DNA from: Cryptomeria japonica
Lineage: Eukaryota > Streptophyta > Pinopsida > Cupressales > Cupressaceae
DNA length: 64,000 bases
Reading direction: 5' to 3'
NCBI RefSeq assembly: GCF_030272615.1
Contig: NC_081413.1
Location: 716,615,867-716,679,866 of the forward strand
Part shown: piece by piece, positions 1-11,868 of the stretch
How the letters are laid out: the number at the start of each line of letters is the position of its first letter
Position numbering within the stretch: the first letter of the stretch is position 1
Notes under the pieces: generated by a model
Databases searched by the model: none
What the model was told of the DNA's origin: nothing
What the model saw: only the letters and a program-made list of their open reading frames with translations
Translations under genes and position numbers: made by a program

Positions 1-2464
1 TTGACATACTTAGGTATGTTCTTAATAGATTCTTCTTGCTTTTCTTCTTCATCCTCATCTTCATCAGCATCAACATCAACATCCACCGCTGTAGGAACAC
101 AATTACTGGTACTGGGTTGATTTGCAACTGGTTCCTAGAAGATTACTACCGGTTCATCTCCTACTTACTCACTGTCAGTTTCCTCAGGTTTCCCAGAGTT
201 TTCATCAACCCTAATGTTGATTCTTTCAACAATTCTCTGAGTCTTATTGTTGAAACATTTGAGAGCTTTACTCTTGGTAGAATATCTAAGGAATATTCTT
301 TCATCACATTTTGCATCGAACTTGCTCTGATGTTCACTCCTCTTGATATAAATTTTGCTACCAAACATTCTAAAGTAGCTTACCACTGGTGTCTTACTAG
401 TCTAATACTCATAAGGAGTCTTATCCTTTCCCTTTTTGATGAGTACCCGGTTCATTGTGTAGACTGCAGTGATCACTACTTCTCTCCAAAAGGTGTGAGC
501 AACTTTTCCTTGGATCAACATAGTTCTAGCTGCTTCAACCATAGTTTGGTTGTTTCTCTTTGCTAAGCCATTATGTTGTGGAGTCCAGGGGGTAGACAGT
601 TGCCTCTTAATGCCATTCTCTTCACAATATTTGTTGAATTCACCGGAAGTGAATTCCCCTCCTTGATCAGTTCTAAGGCATTTGATTCTTCTACCACTTT
701 CCTTTTCTACCAATGCTCTGAAAGCTTTGAACTTTCCAAAGGCTTCATACTTGTCCTTCAAGAATGTGACCCACATCATTCTTGAGCAATCATCTATAAG
801 AATCATAAAATACCCATCTCCCTGCACACTCCTAGTTTTCATAGGACCACATGAATTAGTATGCACAAGATCAAGTAAGTTGTCAGATGTGAAGGATTTA
901 CCTTTGAAGGTTGAGGAAGACATTTTCCCCAGTTGACATTCTCTGCACAAAGGATTTTTCGGTTTGCTTAGCATCGACAATCCTCTAATTGCCTTGATCT
1001 TACTGGCCTTCACAATGTTATCAAAGTTTACATGGTAGAGTCTCCTATGCCATATCCAGCTGTCATCAAACTTAGCCATAAGACATGTACTTATATTTGC
1101 ATTTAGCTGAAATAAGTTACCTTTGGTCTGCATACCGGTGGCCATCAAATCACCATTCTTTCCTTTGATTTTGCATGCTTCATTTTTGAATTCCAGAGTA
1201 AGTCCACTGTCATTCAGTTGGGCAACACTCAATAGATTGTGTCTAAGACCTTCCACCCAATACACATTGTCGGCACTACTCTTTCCATTCAGAGAGATGG
1301 ACCCTCTTCCTCTGACCATACATGGTGCATCATTACCAAAGCGAACCACACCACCATCATATTCTTCCAAAGATAGAAACTTGCTCTAGTCACCAGTCAT
1401 ATGATGAGAACAACCATTGTCAATAATCCACTCATTGGAATTATCAAAGCAGGAGACAAGAGCCTTCTTGTCTCACACATCTTCCTTTACTACAACAAAT
1501 ACAATATCTTCATTCTCTTCATCTTTCGATTCCTCATTTGTGACACCTTCATCAACTGCAACAAAATAGTTTCTCTGGTTTCCTCCTTTGAATTTCTTGA
1601 ACCTCTTTTATTTGTCCTTGTTGTCGCCATTAGGACAGTTTATAGCAATATGTCCTATCCGATTACAAGAAAAGCATTTCAAAGGAGCTTACCTCTGTAT
1701 TTACCAAATCCTTTAGGAAGTTTCCTAGCAAGAAGAGCTTCAAATTCCATCAGGATCTCCTCATCATCCATTTCTCTGCTTTGTCTTGGTTCACCACTAG
1801 TGCTTGCTTCTTTTCCTTTTCTGGATGGTACAACAGAAGCTCTAAAATCTTATTCAGTCTTTTGAACACTGCCATCAAAACTATTTAGCTCATAGGTTGT
1901 CAATTTTGCAATGATGGAGTCTAGGGATACCTTAGTCTTGTCTATTGATCTCAACTCCTGAATAGCAGCAACCCTTATTGCATAGACCGGTAATAAGGAT
2001 CTCGGGACTTTGCTTACCAGAGTGGAATCTTCCATTTTACCACCTGCACTTTTGATATCTCCAACAATAGTTTTGATTCTTATTCCATACTATTGAATGG
2101 TCTCACCTTCAACCATCTGCATGTCTTCAAACTTCCCTCTAAGGCTTTCTTCCTTAGCTTGTTTTACATGCTCATCACCACCATAGATATTCTCAAGAGT
2201 GTCCCATACTTATTTGGGATTATCTTTATCCTAGATATCAATAAACTCAATGTCAGATAAGCTGCTGATTAGGGCTTCCATGACTTGCCCATTCTCCTGT
2301 ATTTCTCTCTTTTGATCATCAGTGAGAGTATCGGTAGGAATAACAAAAGCATTCTCAACATAGCTCCAGTTTTGAGCACCCATGCTTCTGATGTAAATCT
2401 TCATTCTATCCTTCCAAATTTTAAAGTTATCTTTGTTGAACTTTGGACCTTCTCTCTTCATCAT
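1..2464 (-). pseudogene. Copia gag-protease-integrase polyprotein, broken
   Basis: Gag begins at 2464 (MMKREGPKFNKDNFKIWKDR) and continues at 2035-1850. A CX2CX4HX4C zinc knuckle lies at 1676-1635 (CFSCNRIGHIAINC). Near 1420-1380 the protease active site reads DNG where DSG is usual, followed by the family's HHMTGD and an in-frame stop. The integrase segment (1370-402) has the GAG-pre-integrase HHCC region (WHRRLYH ... CREC) and part of the DDE core. The first catalytic Asp reads Asn (LVHTNSCGP), the second is present (LRTDQGGEF), and the Glu position reads Lys (AKRNNQT). The integrase C-terminal part continues at 386-165 after a stop, then an Asp/Glu-rich linker to base 1. Several frames and stops are involved, so this copy is inactive. 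The family assignment is firm. Confidence 0.85.
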
Positions 2465-2521
2465 TACAATAGGATCTTTCCCTCAAGTGGTTAAGCTTAC
2501 AACACAGAGGACTTGGAGGAC

Positions 2522-2533
2522 GCTCTGATACCA
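2522..2533 (-). promoter_or_regulatory. Primer binding site, initiator tRNA-Met
   Basis: The minus strand reads TGGTATCAGAGC, the standard plant copia primer site complementary to the initiator Met tRNA 3' end. It lies two bases inside the LTR edge at 2536 and fixes the element's orientation. Confidence 0.9.
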
Positions 2534-2535
2534 AT

Positions 2536-3980
2536 TGATAACTCAATGATGAACAATAAGTACCAAACCGGTACTGAGAGGGGGGGTGAATCAGTACAGG
2601 CACAAATTTTTTTCCCAAACTGGTTTGACTGCAAACACTGCAAATGTCTGACAGACAGTAACACCGGTCTGAAACAGAGTGCAATCGGTAAAGCTAAGAA
2701 TGACTGTGACAAGCATTAACCGGTTAATCACTTAGCTTTCCACTCAACTTAATACTACACTTCCATTTCACCCTTATGCATGAATAGGTAATCTATCATC
2801 AGAAATATAATAACAACTAGCTCAATATGATTTACCTTCAGACACAAATCACTTAAATCATCACATGAAAAATACTACACATGACACACAGAATTTTCAC
2901 GTGGAAACCCAACTGGGAAAAACCATGGTGGGGATGAATACCCACAAGCTGCTTTTGAACTCTTTAGAAGTCCACTCTGTTAGGAGCCTAGTTTGGTTAG
3001 AGACTATTACAACAAGTTCTGCTAGGAACCGATCCTGTTAGAGATCACCTGATTAAGGGATGGCTAAATACTCGGTTAAGGGTTAAACCATGTTAGAGGT
3101 TACCTTGTTAGAGGATTTCAAGAACTCAATGAGTTTGAGTCACCCTGTTAAAGGATTTACAACAAGCTGGTTAAGGCTATGCAGTTAAGGGATTTTCCAA
3201 CTGTTGAAGTGGTTAAAGATCAACAAGTATTACAATGATCTAATAATAGCACTCAATGCCTAATGCAGATCCGCTTAAGTTCCTTCCTTCTACACACACA
3301 TTATGTAGGAATCAATCCTCTTATCTCATCTGGTCTGGCAAGAATCACGTATCTCTGCCCTTAGATACACACACACCATTTGCCAATAGCCTAAACATGA
3401 AACACAACATCGACCTTATAGAAAACAAATAGGTCAATAGCATAAACCCTAAACCCTAAACATTTGGGTTTACCAATATAGTCGGTTCAATCCTGACCGT
3501 TAATCACATTTCATTGAATACAACGGTCTTGAACAGATCTCAAGACATTCTCCATCGTTCGTTCTTCACCGCTTCATGAATGCGATAACCCATCACGCGT
3601 TCTCCACCGTTTACAGAGACTTCGCACATTCCTGAGGTAGATAGGATCAATCTCCTTCATGCAAGATCCTTCATGCGCTCAAGCTGACATGGCAACACGA
3701 TATGATCTTCATTATAATGCTGACTCATCACACAAGCTTGGAACACTTCAACCGGAAACCCTGAAGTTGAGACTACCAACCGATAGTCATGCAAAACCTT
3801 CATATACGAGTTCTCATACCAATGTACCGGTTTACCTAAAACAAACATACCGCTTCACCTTTTCACATATACTGGTTCTCACATATACCAATTCTCTTTG
3901 CTTGTTGCAAACTTCAATATACCGGTTCACTCTTCAACATATTGACATCAATGACAACATACAATATCATTATGTCAACA
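2536..3980 (-). repeat. 5' LTR of copia element 1
   Basis: The plus strand begins TGATAACTC beside the primer site and ends TATGTCAACA, giving TG...CA ends of about 1.45 kb. It contains the block TTCACGTGGAAACCC ... GGGAAAAACCATGGTGGGG (about 2895-2933), which I know as a conserved stretch of plant copia LTRs. Two telomere-like units lie at 3444-3460. The outer boundary is inferred from the resumption of gypsy A homology at 3981. Confidence 0.65.
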
Positions 3981-4299
3981 TATTCTGCACAAATGCCAAT
4001 AGTCTCATCAAGGTTATCATTACAATTCGCTGTGGTAAACATGATACCTTGTTTCACCTCACTAAATAGCAAGCCGAAACGGGGGGCATATAGCTACCCG
4101 CGAATTTCATCACTTTCCTTAGTAAGAATTATGTGATTTTGTGATCTAACATTTTGTTTTGTAGGGTGTGCTTCCTAATTGTGTACTGTAGATACCGTTG
4201 GGGGCTTCGTCTGCCAACTTATGGATATATCCTTTTTAAAATAATGTTTAATTTGTATGTACTTTAGCTTGCATATGCACCTAGTGTCATACGACCACT

Positions 4300-4314
4300 A
4301 AAGTGGGGGCTAAA
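4300..4314 (+). promoter_or_regulatory. Polypurine tract of element A
   Basis: AAAGTGGGGGCTAAA lies immediately before the LTR and is identical to the tract of element B on the other strand. It primes plus-strand DNA synthesis in this family. Confidence 0.75.
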
Positions 4315-5976
4315 TATAGCATCGTAAATTGTACACCCTTGCTAGAGTGGTACAATTCCACGCTTGGTTAGCACCTTCCTTAGTGTGTTTTGCATCTTAC
4401 ATTTCTCATCTCCTTTAAGTATTTAATTAATTAATTAAATTAAATTTAAATCTATATTTCACCTCTTCACATGTTATAAAGTTGGGGCCTTTACCCTAAG
4501 TGTGCCCCTTTTCATTTTATTCCTCCAATTAATCATTAAATCATAAACCCTAATTATGTCCTATTTTGATCTTAAAGGCTCGATTCCTCATATCAAAACA
4601 TCTTGGAATCAGTTGCAATTTTGGAATTCGCTTTGATATCATCATATCTAACGACCCTGAAAATTTGGTGAAAAGTTGGTCGGACCATGTGCACTTTGCA
4701 CACAGTCCCCGACAATTTTCCCGAAATTTCGGGAGCATAATCCTATGATATTATAATTCTTAACCCCAAAATATTGGTGGGAAATTCAAATCCTAGGTTG
4801 GCCTAAATATGGAATTAAGATCTAGGGTTTCATACATAAGAGCTCTCTTTCTTCATTTGAAGGGCTGAGGAATCAAATATGGAAAAATCTTTTGGAGTGA
4901 TTATAAGGAGCCTTCTATGTAGAGAAAAAGCAGATCTTTGGAGTCTTCAACAACATTCAACAACACCTATCAAGCACTCTTTCATCAATTGGGGGATTTT
5001 AAAGATATAGAAAAATAATAGGAGATCACCCACTGAAGATTGGTTTGTACTTCTCCCTTGGGGTTGGGTATGATTTCATGTTGTTTCTATGTCTTTGTAT
5101 GAGCTTTATTACATCAATTTGATTTAAATTCATGCTTTAGATCACTTTGCATTATTGATTTAGAGCATTTACTTTGTCAATTACAAGCAATTAGGGTTTA
5201 CTCTAGATCGTTTATTCTCATCCTAGGATCTCGCACGCACACAAGGTTCTTGCACACACTATTTTACTTTACAAATCGGCTATTCGTTGAGGTGGAAATC
5301 ACCAAAATAGGGGGTTGACTAAGGCAAAACCCCATATAGCCACCCAAAACCCCATTTTTTAGCTATAGCTGCAGGTTCAGATTCGAGTGTCACTAGAAGT
5401 TTCAGGACTAACATAGTGCACAAGAACTGTTCTGAGGGCCAGAATTCACCAAAAACCCCTAAGATAGGGGCATGGTTCCCTAGTCGTACCTAGGATAGGG
5501 GCGTGGTGCCTTGGTCCTCCCTGTTCTCAACAAGGTTTGACAGAGTAGCAGGTTTCAGATCCTAGTTTCCAGTTCCACATGTACAACTTCAGGTCTGCAG
5601 AATCAGGACAGTGGCGCAACACCTTGGTCCTGGATATTTTGGCTTATATTTCTGACATAGGTGCACCTCTGAATTTTCCTCTTGATCTATATTTTTCAGC
5701 AGCATATCACTTATTCTCAATTCTGCATTTCTAGATTAGGGTTGTTTATGCATACTTGTATTCTAGGTTGAATCGTTCAAATCCGCACTCTTGCATCACT
5801 TCTTCTCCTCATTTGCAGCAAAGGAATAGAAACCCTAAGAGGTAATCCTTGGCTTTCTCTTCCTCACAAGAAGTAGCCGAAGTGTGTTATCTCCCTAGGC
5901 TCTTTCATATTCCATAATATGTACATGAGAGTGGGATTAGGACTGGCTTGCTTAGTCTCACTTTCCCCCCTACACA
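4315..5976 (+). repeat. 3' LTR of element A
   Basis: About 1,662 bp, starting TATAGCATCGTAAATTG (the expected TG has become TA) and ending CCCCCTACACA. It is clearly alignable to the two 1,674-bp LTRs of element B but much more diverged from them than they are from each other, so it is an older copy. Confidence 0.78.
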
Positions 5977-6272
5977 ATGGCTATGCAAGCCTCTATCCCT
6001 CCAAGATCCTGGTAATCTTACTGGAATAACTCACCAGTCATGGGAATGTGTAAGATTCGATAGACATCCTTGAATGTCACACTAATCTCACCAGTGGGTA
6101 GGTGAAACATGTTATGCTCGCTATGCCATCTCTTAGCTAATGTAGTTAATAACCCCCTGTTATGTGTAATATTAGGCATATACAAGAGATGATAGAATCC
6201 ACACGCATCTATATGTCTAATCTCATCCCGTGTCAGCTCTAGAACTAAATGGTGCATGACCGAGAATTTCTC
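5977..6272 (-). pseudogene. Plant mobile domain (PMD) gene D, exon 2, truncated
   Basis: Reading starts after a splice acceptor (CAG, 6275-6273) and gives EKFSVMHHLVLELTRDEIRH, then about 65 residues including FHLPTGEISVTFKDVYRILH, a signature of the plant mobile domain / aminotransferase-like family. The PMD gene inside element B has FHLPVGAMTVTLEDVYRILH at the matching place. The frame stops just after HIPMTG and the sequence is cut at 5976 by the LTR of element A. Exon 1 lies at 19977-19903, beyond the element B insertion. The family is thought to act in silencing or transposition-related processes; no function can be assigned to this fragment. Confidence 0.72.
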
Positions 6273-6319
6273 CTGACACTGGAGAACATCAAGTTTCTCT
6301 TGTTTAAAGAAGAGCATTT

Positions 6320-7070
6320 AACCTCTATCAATAATCTATTTATCAAATCTCAAAAGATCACTAATTTATCAAATAAACATCTCAATACGATCAATCAAAT
6401 TGACAATCAATCCAATCTTTTCTACCAAGCAAATCAGACTATCAATCAAATGATCAATCATATAATCAATCAACGTGTTCAATCAAATATATCACACTCT
6501 TCATCAAAGACTAAATCAACCTCTTAGAGCTATCAAATCAAATCAAATGATCAATCATGGGTTTCTACCATTCAATCAATCAGCTATCTTATCAATCAAA
6601 TTAATCATTCATCTATCCCATTGATCAAATTGATCAAATCCCTTATTATACATCAATCATTTATCAATCTATCCAATTGCACATCAATCATCTAATTAAA
6701 TTTTAACATTGCTAAAATCAAACAAATTCAATTTTAAGTAAATGCGCTATCATATTGAACAAAAGCACTATTCTATTCAACACATGCGCTGAACCAAGTG
6801 AAAGCGCTAACCAATCAAGCATTTGTGCTAACCCAAATTATGAATGTGCTAAAATAGTCAAATGCGCTAACAAATTATTCAAATGCGTGAACACATTAGA
6901 CACATGCGCTAAACAAGCATTTATACTAACATTCCTAGCAAATGTGCAACCAAACAAGGCATATGCGCTAAACTTGCAAAAGTGTTAACCTACCTAACAA
7001 AAGCGCTAAACTATGATGCAAAAGCACTAAATCTAAGTGCGAAAATCAAAAAAAATTCAAGATGCCCTAA
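6320..7070. repeat. Two simple arrays inside the intron of PMD gene D
   Basis: At about 6320-6720 the DNA is dominated by ATCAA/ATCAAT units. At about 6741-7060 a degenerate unit built on AAATGCGCTAAC recurs every 20-25 bases, about a dozen times. Both lie between the exon 2 acceptor and the insertion point of element B (7087), so they are intronic in the reconstructed PMD gene. Asn-rich frames here are by-products of the repeats. Confidence 0.75.
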
Positions 7071-7081
7071 AACATGAGTAA

Positions 7082-7086
7082 ATCAC
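7082..7086. repeat. Target site duplication of element B, left copy
   Basis: ATCAC directly precedes the LTR edge and is repeated at 19850-19854 after the other LTR. The match of both five-base flanks shows that the 12.76-kb element is complete and has not recombined with another copy. Confidence 0.9.
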
Positions 7087-8760
7087 TGTGTAGGGGAAAA
7101 AGCGAGACTAGGTTAACATGCCCTAATCCTACCTTTTGACACACATTACAGAATACGAAAGAGCCTAGAGGTATCGCACAATTGGCTACTTCTTTTTGCG
7201 AAAGAGAGAGCCACGAGCTACCTATTAGGATTTCTATTCCTTTGTTGTAATTGAAAGATAAAATGATGCAAGTTCAAGTCCTAATCCCAAAATGCATGTA
7301 TGAACTAATAACAAGATTGCAGAATTGAGATTAAACAATGAAAAGCTATAAACACAAGGACAAAACAAGAATGCAGATGTGTACCTGGAGTCAAAAATCT
7401 GATTGAAAATATTCGGGACGGGGGCGCGGGCGCCACTGTCCTGATTCTGTCTCGGAAACTGCACCTGAAACTGCTGTTTTGCACTCCGGAAAGCTGTCGG
7501 AAATATCAAAAATTGCTGTCTGTCAGGAGGACTAAGGCACCCAGCGCCTCTGTCCCAGGGACCAGGGTGCCCAGCGCCCCTGTCCTGGCAGGACAAGGGT
7601 GCCCCACGCCCCTGTCCTAGTCTTTTGCTCTGCAATTTGGTGGGAAGGTCGGTCTCAGTCTGCTTCTCCCGGATCTGCAACCTGCGGGGTCGTCCGAGTC
7701 CCGAAACCTGCACTTATATCTAAAAAGGGTATGGTGGGTGGCTATATAGGGTTTTGCCCTAGTCAAACCCCCGCTTCGGTGATTTCCACCTCCACGAATA
7801 GCCAAGTTGTATTGTACAATGTATTGTGTGTGCAAACCTTGCGTGTGTGCAAGATCCTAAAATGCAAATAAGCAAACTAGAGCAACCTAGCAAGTAAACC
7901 CTAATTGCTAGTAAATGATAATGTAAATGCTCTAAATCAAGATGCAAAGTGATCTAAAGCATGAATAAATGATATATTGAAGCTTATGCAAAGACATGAA
8001 AACAACATGAAATCATACCCAATCCCAAGGGAGGGGTACAAGCCAATCTTCAGTCGGTAATCTCCTATTGTTCTTCAATGCCTTCCAAGCCCTAAATGGA
8101 TGAATGAAATTGATAAATTCTTGATAGATGGATGTTGAATGTTGTCGAAGTCTTCAAAGATCTGCTCTTTCGCTGCATATGAGGTTCCTGAAAACAAAAA
8201 TTTCGGATCCTTTCAAATGAAGAAAGAGAGCTCTTATGTATGAAACCCTAGGTCGTAATTTCATCTTTTGGCCGACCTAGAGATTGAATCTCCTACCAAT
8301 TTCTTGGGGTTAAGCTTTATTTTATGATTGGATTGTGCTCCTAAAATTTCAAGAAAAATGTCTGGGACCAAGTGCACTCCGGGCGCCATGGTCCCGACAA
8401 CTTTTCACCAAATTTTCAGGGTCGTCAGATATGATGATTTTAGAGAGAATCCCGAAGTTATAGGTGATTTAGAGATGTTTTGACCCCCGAAACCAAGCCC
8501 CCAAGTTCAAAATAGAACTTAATTAGGGTTTTTGATTGAATGATGTATTGGAGGAATAAAATGAAAAGGGCACACTTTAACGAAAGGGCCCAGCTTTATG
8601 ATGTGGAGGACGATGAAATAAGACCTTAGACCTAATTAATTTGATTAATTAAGTGCTAAAGGAGAAATGCAATGCAAAACGTAAAATGCACCAAGGCGGG
8701 TGCTAAACTAGGTGTGAAATTGTACCACCCTAGCAAGTGCGTATAATTTACGACGCTACA
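7087..8760 (-). repeat. 3' LTR of element B
   Basis: The plus strand starts TGTGTAGGGG and ends CGACGCTACA, so the minus strand has TG...CA ends. Around 7530-7620 it has overlapping imperfect palindromes (CTCTGTCCCAGGGACCAGGG and relatives). At 8381-8395 it carries GGGCGCCATGGTCCC, the same 15-mer that forms the minisatellite at 9511-9655. Short frames within it are not genes. Confidence 0.93.
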
Positions 8761-8775
8761 TTTAGCCCCCACTTT
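8761..8775 (-). promoter_or_regulatory. Polypurine tract of element B
   Basis: On the minus strand AAAGTGGGGGCTAAA abuts the 3' LTR, as expected for the plus-strand DNA primer. The same tract precedes the LTR of element A. Confidence 0.85.
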
Positions 8776-9341
8776 AGCGGTCATATGAGTACTACGTGCA
8801 TATGCAAGCTAAAGTACAGAAAAGTAAACATCATTTGAAAAAGGATATATCCATAAGTTGTCGGACGAAGCCCCCAGCGGTATCTGCAGTACACAGTTAG
8901 GAACCGCACCCTACAAAACACACGGTAGATCACAAAATCACCTAATGCTTACTAAGGAAAGTGATGAAATTTGTGAGTAGCTATATGCCCCCCCTATTTC
9001 GACTTACTTATTAGGGAGGTGAAACAGGATAGCATGTTTACTTATGACAAATTGTGTAAGAGATTATTGATGAGGGATGTTCACTGAATAGGCTTCATCA
9101 GAGAACTTTTTGGAACATCCCGAGAGTAGGGGAATGAAAATACGATTCCTACGCAACAAACGGTTCGAAAATTGCATCTCCCAAACTCAAGTTATGATGC
9201 AATGAGTGATAGAGGAAAATTAGGGTTTTGAAAGTAAAGGTAAAGGAATGAAAGTATATACCTTGAAAGTGACATTTGCATTTGTCACTTTGTTGATTTC
9301 TGAATATTTTTCATTGCAACGGAGCCCACATAGCCATCATC

Positions 9342-11868
9342 ATGCCTTCACGACGACCAGAGCGTCCCACGAGGATTGAGATCCTGCGACAGGCCATGAT
9401 CGATGACGAGCCACTGGACGAGGTGAGTTGACTGAACATTGACTTTTGATTTTCTGCATTTGACTTTCTGTGATCGTTTGCGGGCCCTGGAATCTGACCC
9501 TGGGTCCCACCCAGGGCGCCATGGTCCCTGTGGGGCGCCATGGTCCCTGTGGGACGCCATGGTCCCCTCAGGGCGTCATGGTCCCTGACAGGGCACCATG
9601 GTCCCTTCAGGGCGCCATGGTCCCTGACAGGGCGCCATGGTCCCAATCAGGACTTGGCGAGGGATGTCAGGGTTAGCATACGATGTTCGACAGTTTGTGT
9701 GAATGATTTTGATGATTGAGTACTGATTATACTTATGTTTTTGTGTTGCAGGGTCTCCCATACATGAGAGAGCATACTGCGGGGCAGATTCTTCGCAGTC
9801 TGCGAGATTAGATTCCCCGGCTGACTCAGGCAGAGAGGGATACATTGTCGATCGTGGGTTTATGGTATGCGATCCTCATGCTGGCCATTCGATTTCATCC
9901 TGTGATGCTGATGGCACTGATGGAGCGATGGGATCCTGACACATGCACATTCCATCTTCCAGTAGGAGCGATGACGGTTACACTTGAGGATGTGTACCGC
10001 ATACTTCATCTTCCTATCAGAGGAGCTACTGTGACATACGCGACCGATCGGTCAGCGGAGGACCATCAGAGAGAGCAGGTATACTACATAGGGAGAGTCA
10101 TGCCGAGCGAGACGAGAGGTCGTATCATTGTCAGCTGGCTCTTACATCCTACAAGAGAGGTGCCCCTTGTGAGACATCTTATGATTGCCATCATAGCACT
10201 AGTCGTCTGCCCTAATGGGCGAGGTACGCACATGCATGGGGGTCTCACATGGTGCATCAGAGCTATGGAGAGACACAGGAGAGTATATGCTTGGGGTCGG
10301 AGTATGCTTGCACATCTCTATCATGACCTTGAGGAGTATGTGTTTGGACAGGGTTGCAGCTTGATGACATGCACACTTCTGCAGGTGTGGATATTTGAGC
10401 ACTTCACATGCACCAGGCCTGTCGGCTTTCTGATGAGTATGGCTAGCGAGCGACCTAGGGTGTTTGCCTATCCACTTACCAGCGAGTGGAGATTTGGGGA
10501 TCTGCTATATTGGAGAGTGATATTTGATAGATTGACAGCCGAGGTGACAGTATGGAGACCATATCTGCGGATGCACAGATGGGATGGGATGGAGAGACAG
10601 TTAGCATGCTTACAGAGGAACCGCCTAATGCGGGGACGATATTCACATATCATAGTCCCATTCTACTTCAACCAAGTACAGAGGCAGTTTGGGCGAGAGC
10701 AGTGTGTTCCAGCCGATGTACCCATCTATACTCGACACTCACGAGTCCTTCCCAGACCTAGAGCAGTAGCGAGAGCGATGATAGATGACATCAAGACTAC
10801 AGATATAGAGGGATCCGATCAGGATGTGGTCACCGATTACTCTGCAGAGCCTGGAGCACAGCGCAGGTATCTCTCATGGTTTATGAGATCATACCCAGGG
10901 CCTATCTTTCCACCAGATCACCCGACAGGCCATCCAGGCCCATGGAGACATGGAGACCGAGATGAGGATCGGGGATCCAGGTCGGAGGAGCCAGAGGAGG
11001 GAGAGGGTCATGAGGAGGCAGGAGATCCTGATCCACCCACAGGGGATCAGCCTAGTGCCGAGGAGGAGGAGGAGGAAGAGGAGGATGACACAGATAGAGA
11101 TGAGGAGAACGAGGATGCAGGTGAGGATGCGGACGAGGATGAGGATGAGGATGAGGATGAGGAGGAGTCAAATGCAGCTCCCCACCATTCAGGAGATGAT
11201 ACCATAGCCCTAGATCCTCCTCTTATTCCCCAAAAGGGGGAACATGAGGCGATACAGAGACCTGTTTCTAGTACAGGCCAGCCTACACCCATCGTGCATA
11301 GATTATTTGAGCGTGGGGAGCCTAGTAGTTCCTAGTCACAGATGCTACCATATCATCATCCCTACTGGCGTGAGGGAGATCTAGGTATAGTAGGTTTATA
11401 TTGATTGATTAATGTTTTGATGATATAGAATGGTACTAATACACAAATCTGTTCTACTGCTATAGCTAATGTGCAGGAGTGGCGTTCCCTGATTCAGCAA
11501 GCAGTGACAGACATTTCCACGATGGCACAGATCCCTAGTTCCTCACAGATTGCTTATAGGCCTCAGGGGAATGCGGGTCGGCATGAGGACTTGTTTTCCC
11601 CATTCTGAGTACAGGTGGACATATGGAGGGAGAGAGAGAGAGAGTCCTATCAAAGAACCTTCAGCGGGCACAGCGAGATCTAGCAGCAGCTCAGGCTGAG
11701 GCTACCTCCTATCGCGCGATCCTTATGGATAGGGATCGTAGGAGTTCCTCTCAGAGTCACTCACGGTCTATATCGCACTACACACCTATGGGTCCACCTG
11801 CACGGCCGGATCAGGAGGGAGCATCTAGTCATCACTCTCCAACCACCAGCCTTAGGGATAGGAGATGA
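9342..11868 (+). pseudogene. Antisense, intron-containing plant mobile domain gene inside element B
   Basis: Proposed exons are 9342-9422, 9752-11394 and 11477-11868. Exon 1 begins ATG (MPSRRPERPTRIEILRQAMI), has 27 codons and ends at a GTGAGT donor. Exon 2 follows a TTGTGTTGCAG acceptor in the same phase and encodes the PMD core: FHLPVGAMTVTLEDVYRILH, the LQVWIFEHF and VWRPYL motifs, and RQFGREQ. An Asp/Glu-rich tail of about 50 residues follows. Exon 3 encodes a Gln/Ala-rich helical segment (LQRAQRDLAAAQAEA). In-frame stops at 9809 (TAG), 11333 (TAG) and about 11606 (TGA) plus a (GA)n run near 11625 break it. Both TAGs could be C-to-T changes from CAG. It converges on pol from the opposite strand. 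PMD proteins are related to transposon-derived MAIN-type nuclear factors; the role of this copy is unknown. Confidence 0.8.
9511..9655. repeat. 19-20 bp minisatellite in intron 1 of the antisense PMD gene
   Basis: Seven units of the form GGGCGCCATGGTCCCTGACA follow each other with the CATGG core at 9520, 9539, 9558, 9577, 9597, 9616 and 9636. The unit holds two nested palindromes (GGCGCC and CCATGG). The array lies between the donor at 9423 and the acceptor at 9751, so it would be spliced out. Confidence 0.9.

Larger units (their letters stand above)
1..3980 (-). mobile_element. Ty1/copia element 1, 5' portion, truncated by window edge
   Basis: Read on the minus strand, the order is LTR (3980-2536), initiator-Met primer site (2533-2522), gag, zinc knuckle, protease remnant and integrase, then an acidic linker running off the left edge. 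Reverse transcriptase and the second LTR would lie outside the window. This order (integrase before RT) is diagnostic of Ty1/copia. The right LTR edge abuts a gypsy 3' region (element A), so this copia element appears to have inserted into A. The far target duplication cannot be checked here. Confidence 0.88.
3981..5976 (+). mobile_element. Gypsy element A (Tat family, as B), 3' end only
   Basis: This stretch matches the reverse complement of 9100-7087 (element B) throughout, including the 3' untranslated segment with its G-run and CATATAGCTAC, the polypurine tract and the whole LTR. It is therefore the 3' end of a plus-oriented relative of B. The left part is cut by copia element 1. The right LTR edge (5976) falls inside exon 2 of an older PMD gene. 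Confidence 0.82.

Noticed and set aside
3444-3460. Telomeric repeat AAACCCTAAACCCTAAA
   Set aside because: Only about two and a half units within an LTR; more likely telobox promoter elements than a telomere remnant.
6249-6527. Asn/Ile-rich plus-strand frame
   Set aside because: It is a translation of the ATCAA simple repeat and overlaps PMD exon 2 on the other strand.
11047-11292. Minus-strand poly-Ser frame
   Set aside because: It is the shadow of the Asp/Glu-rich tail of the PMD gene on the plus strand.
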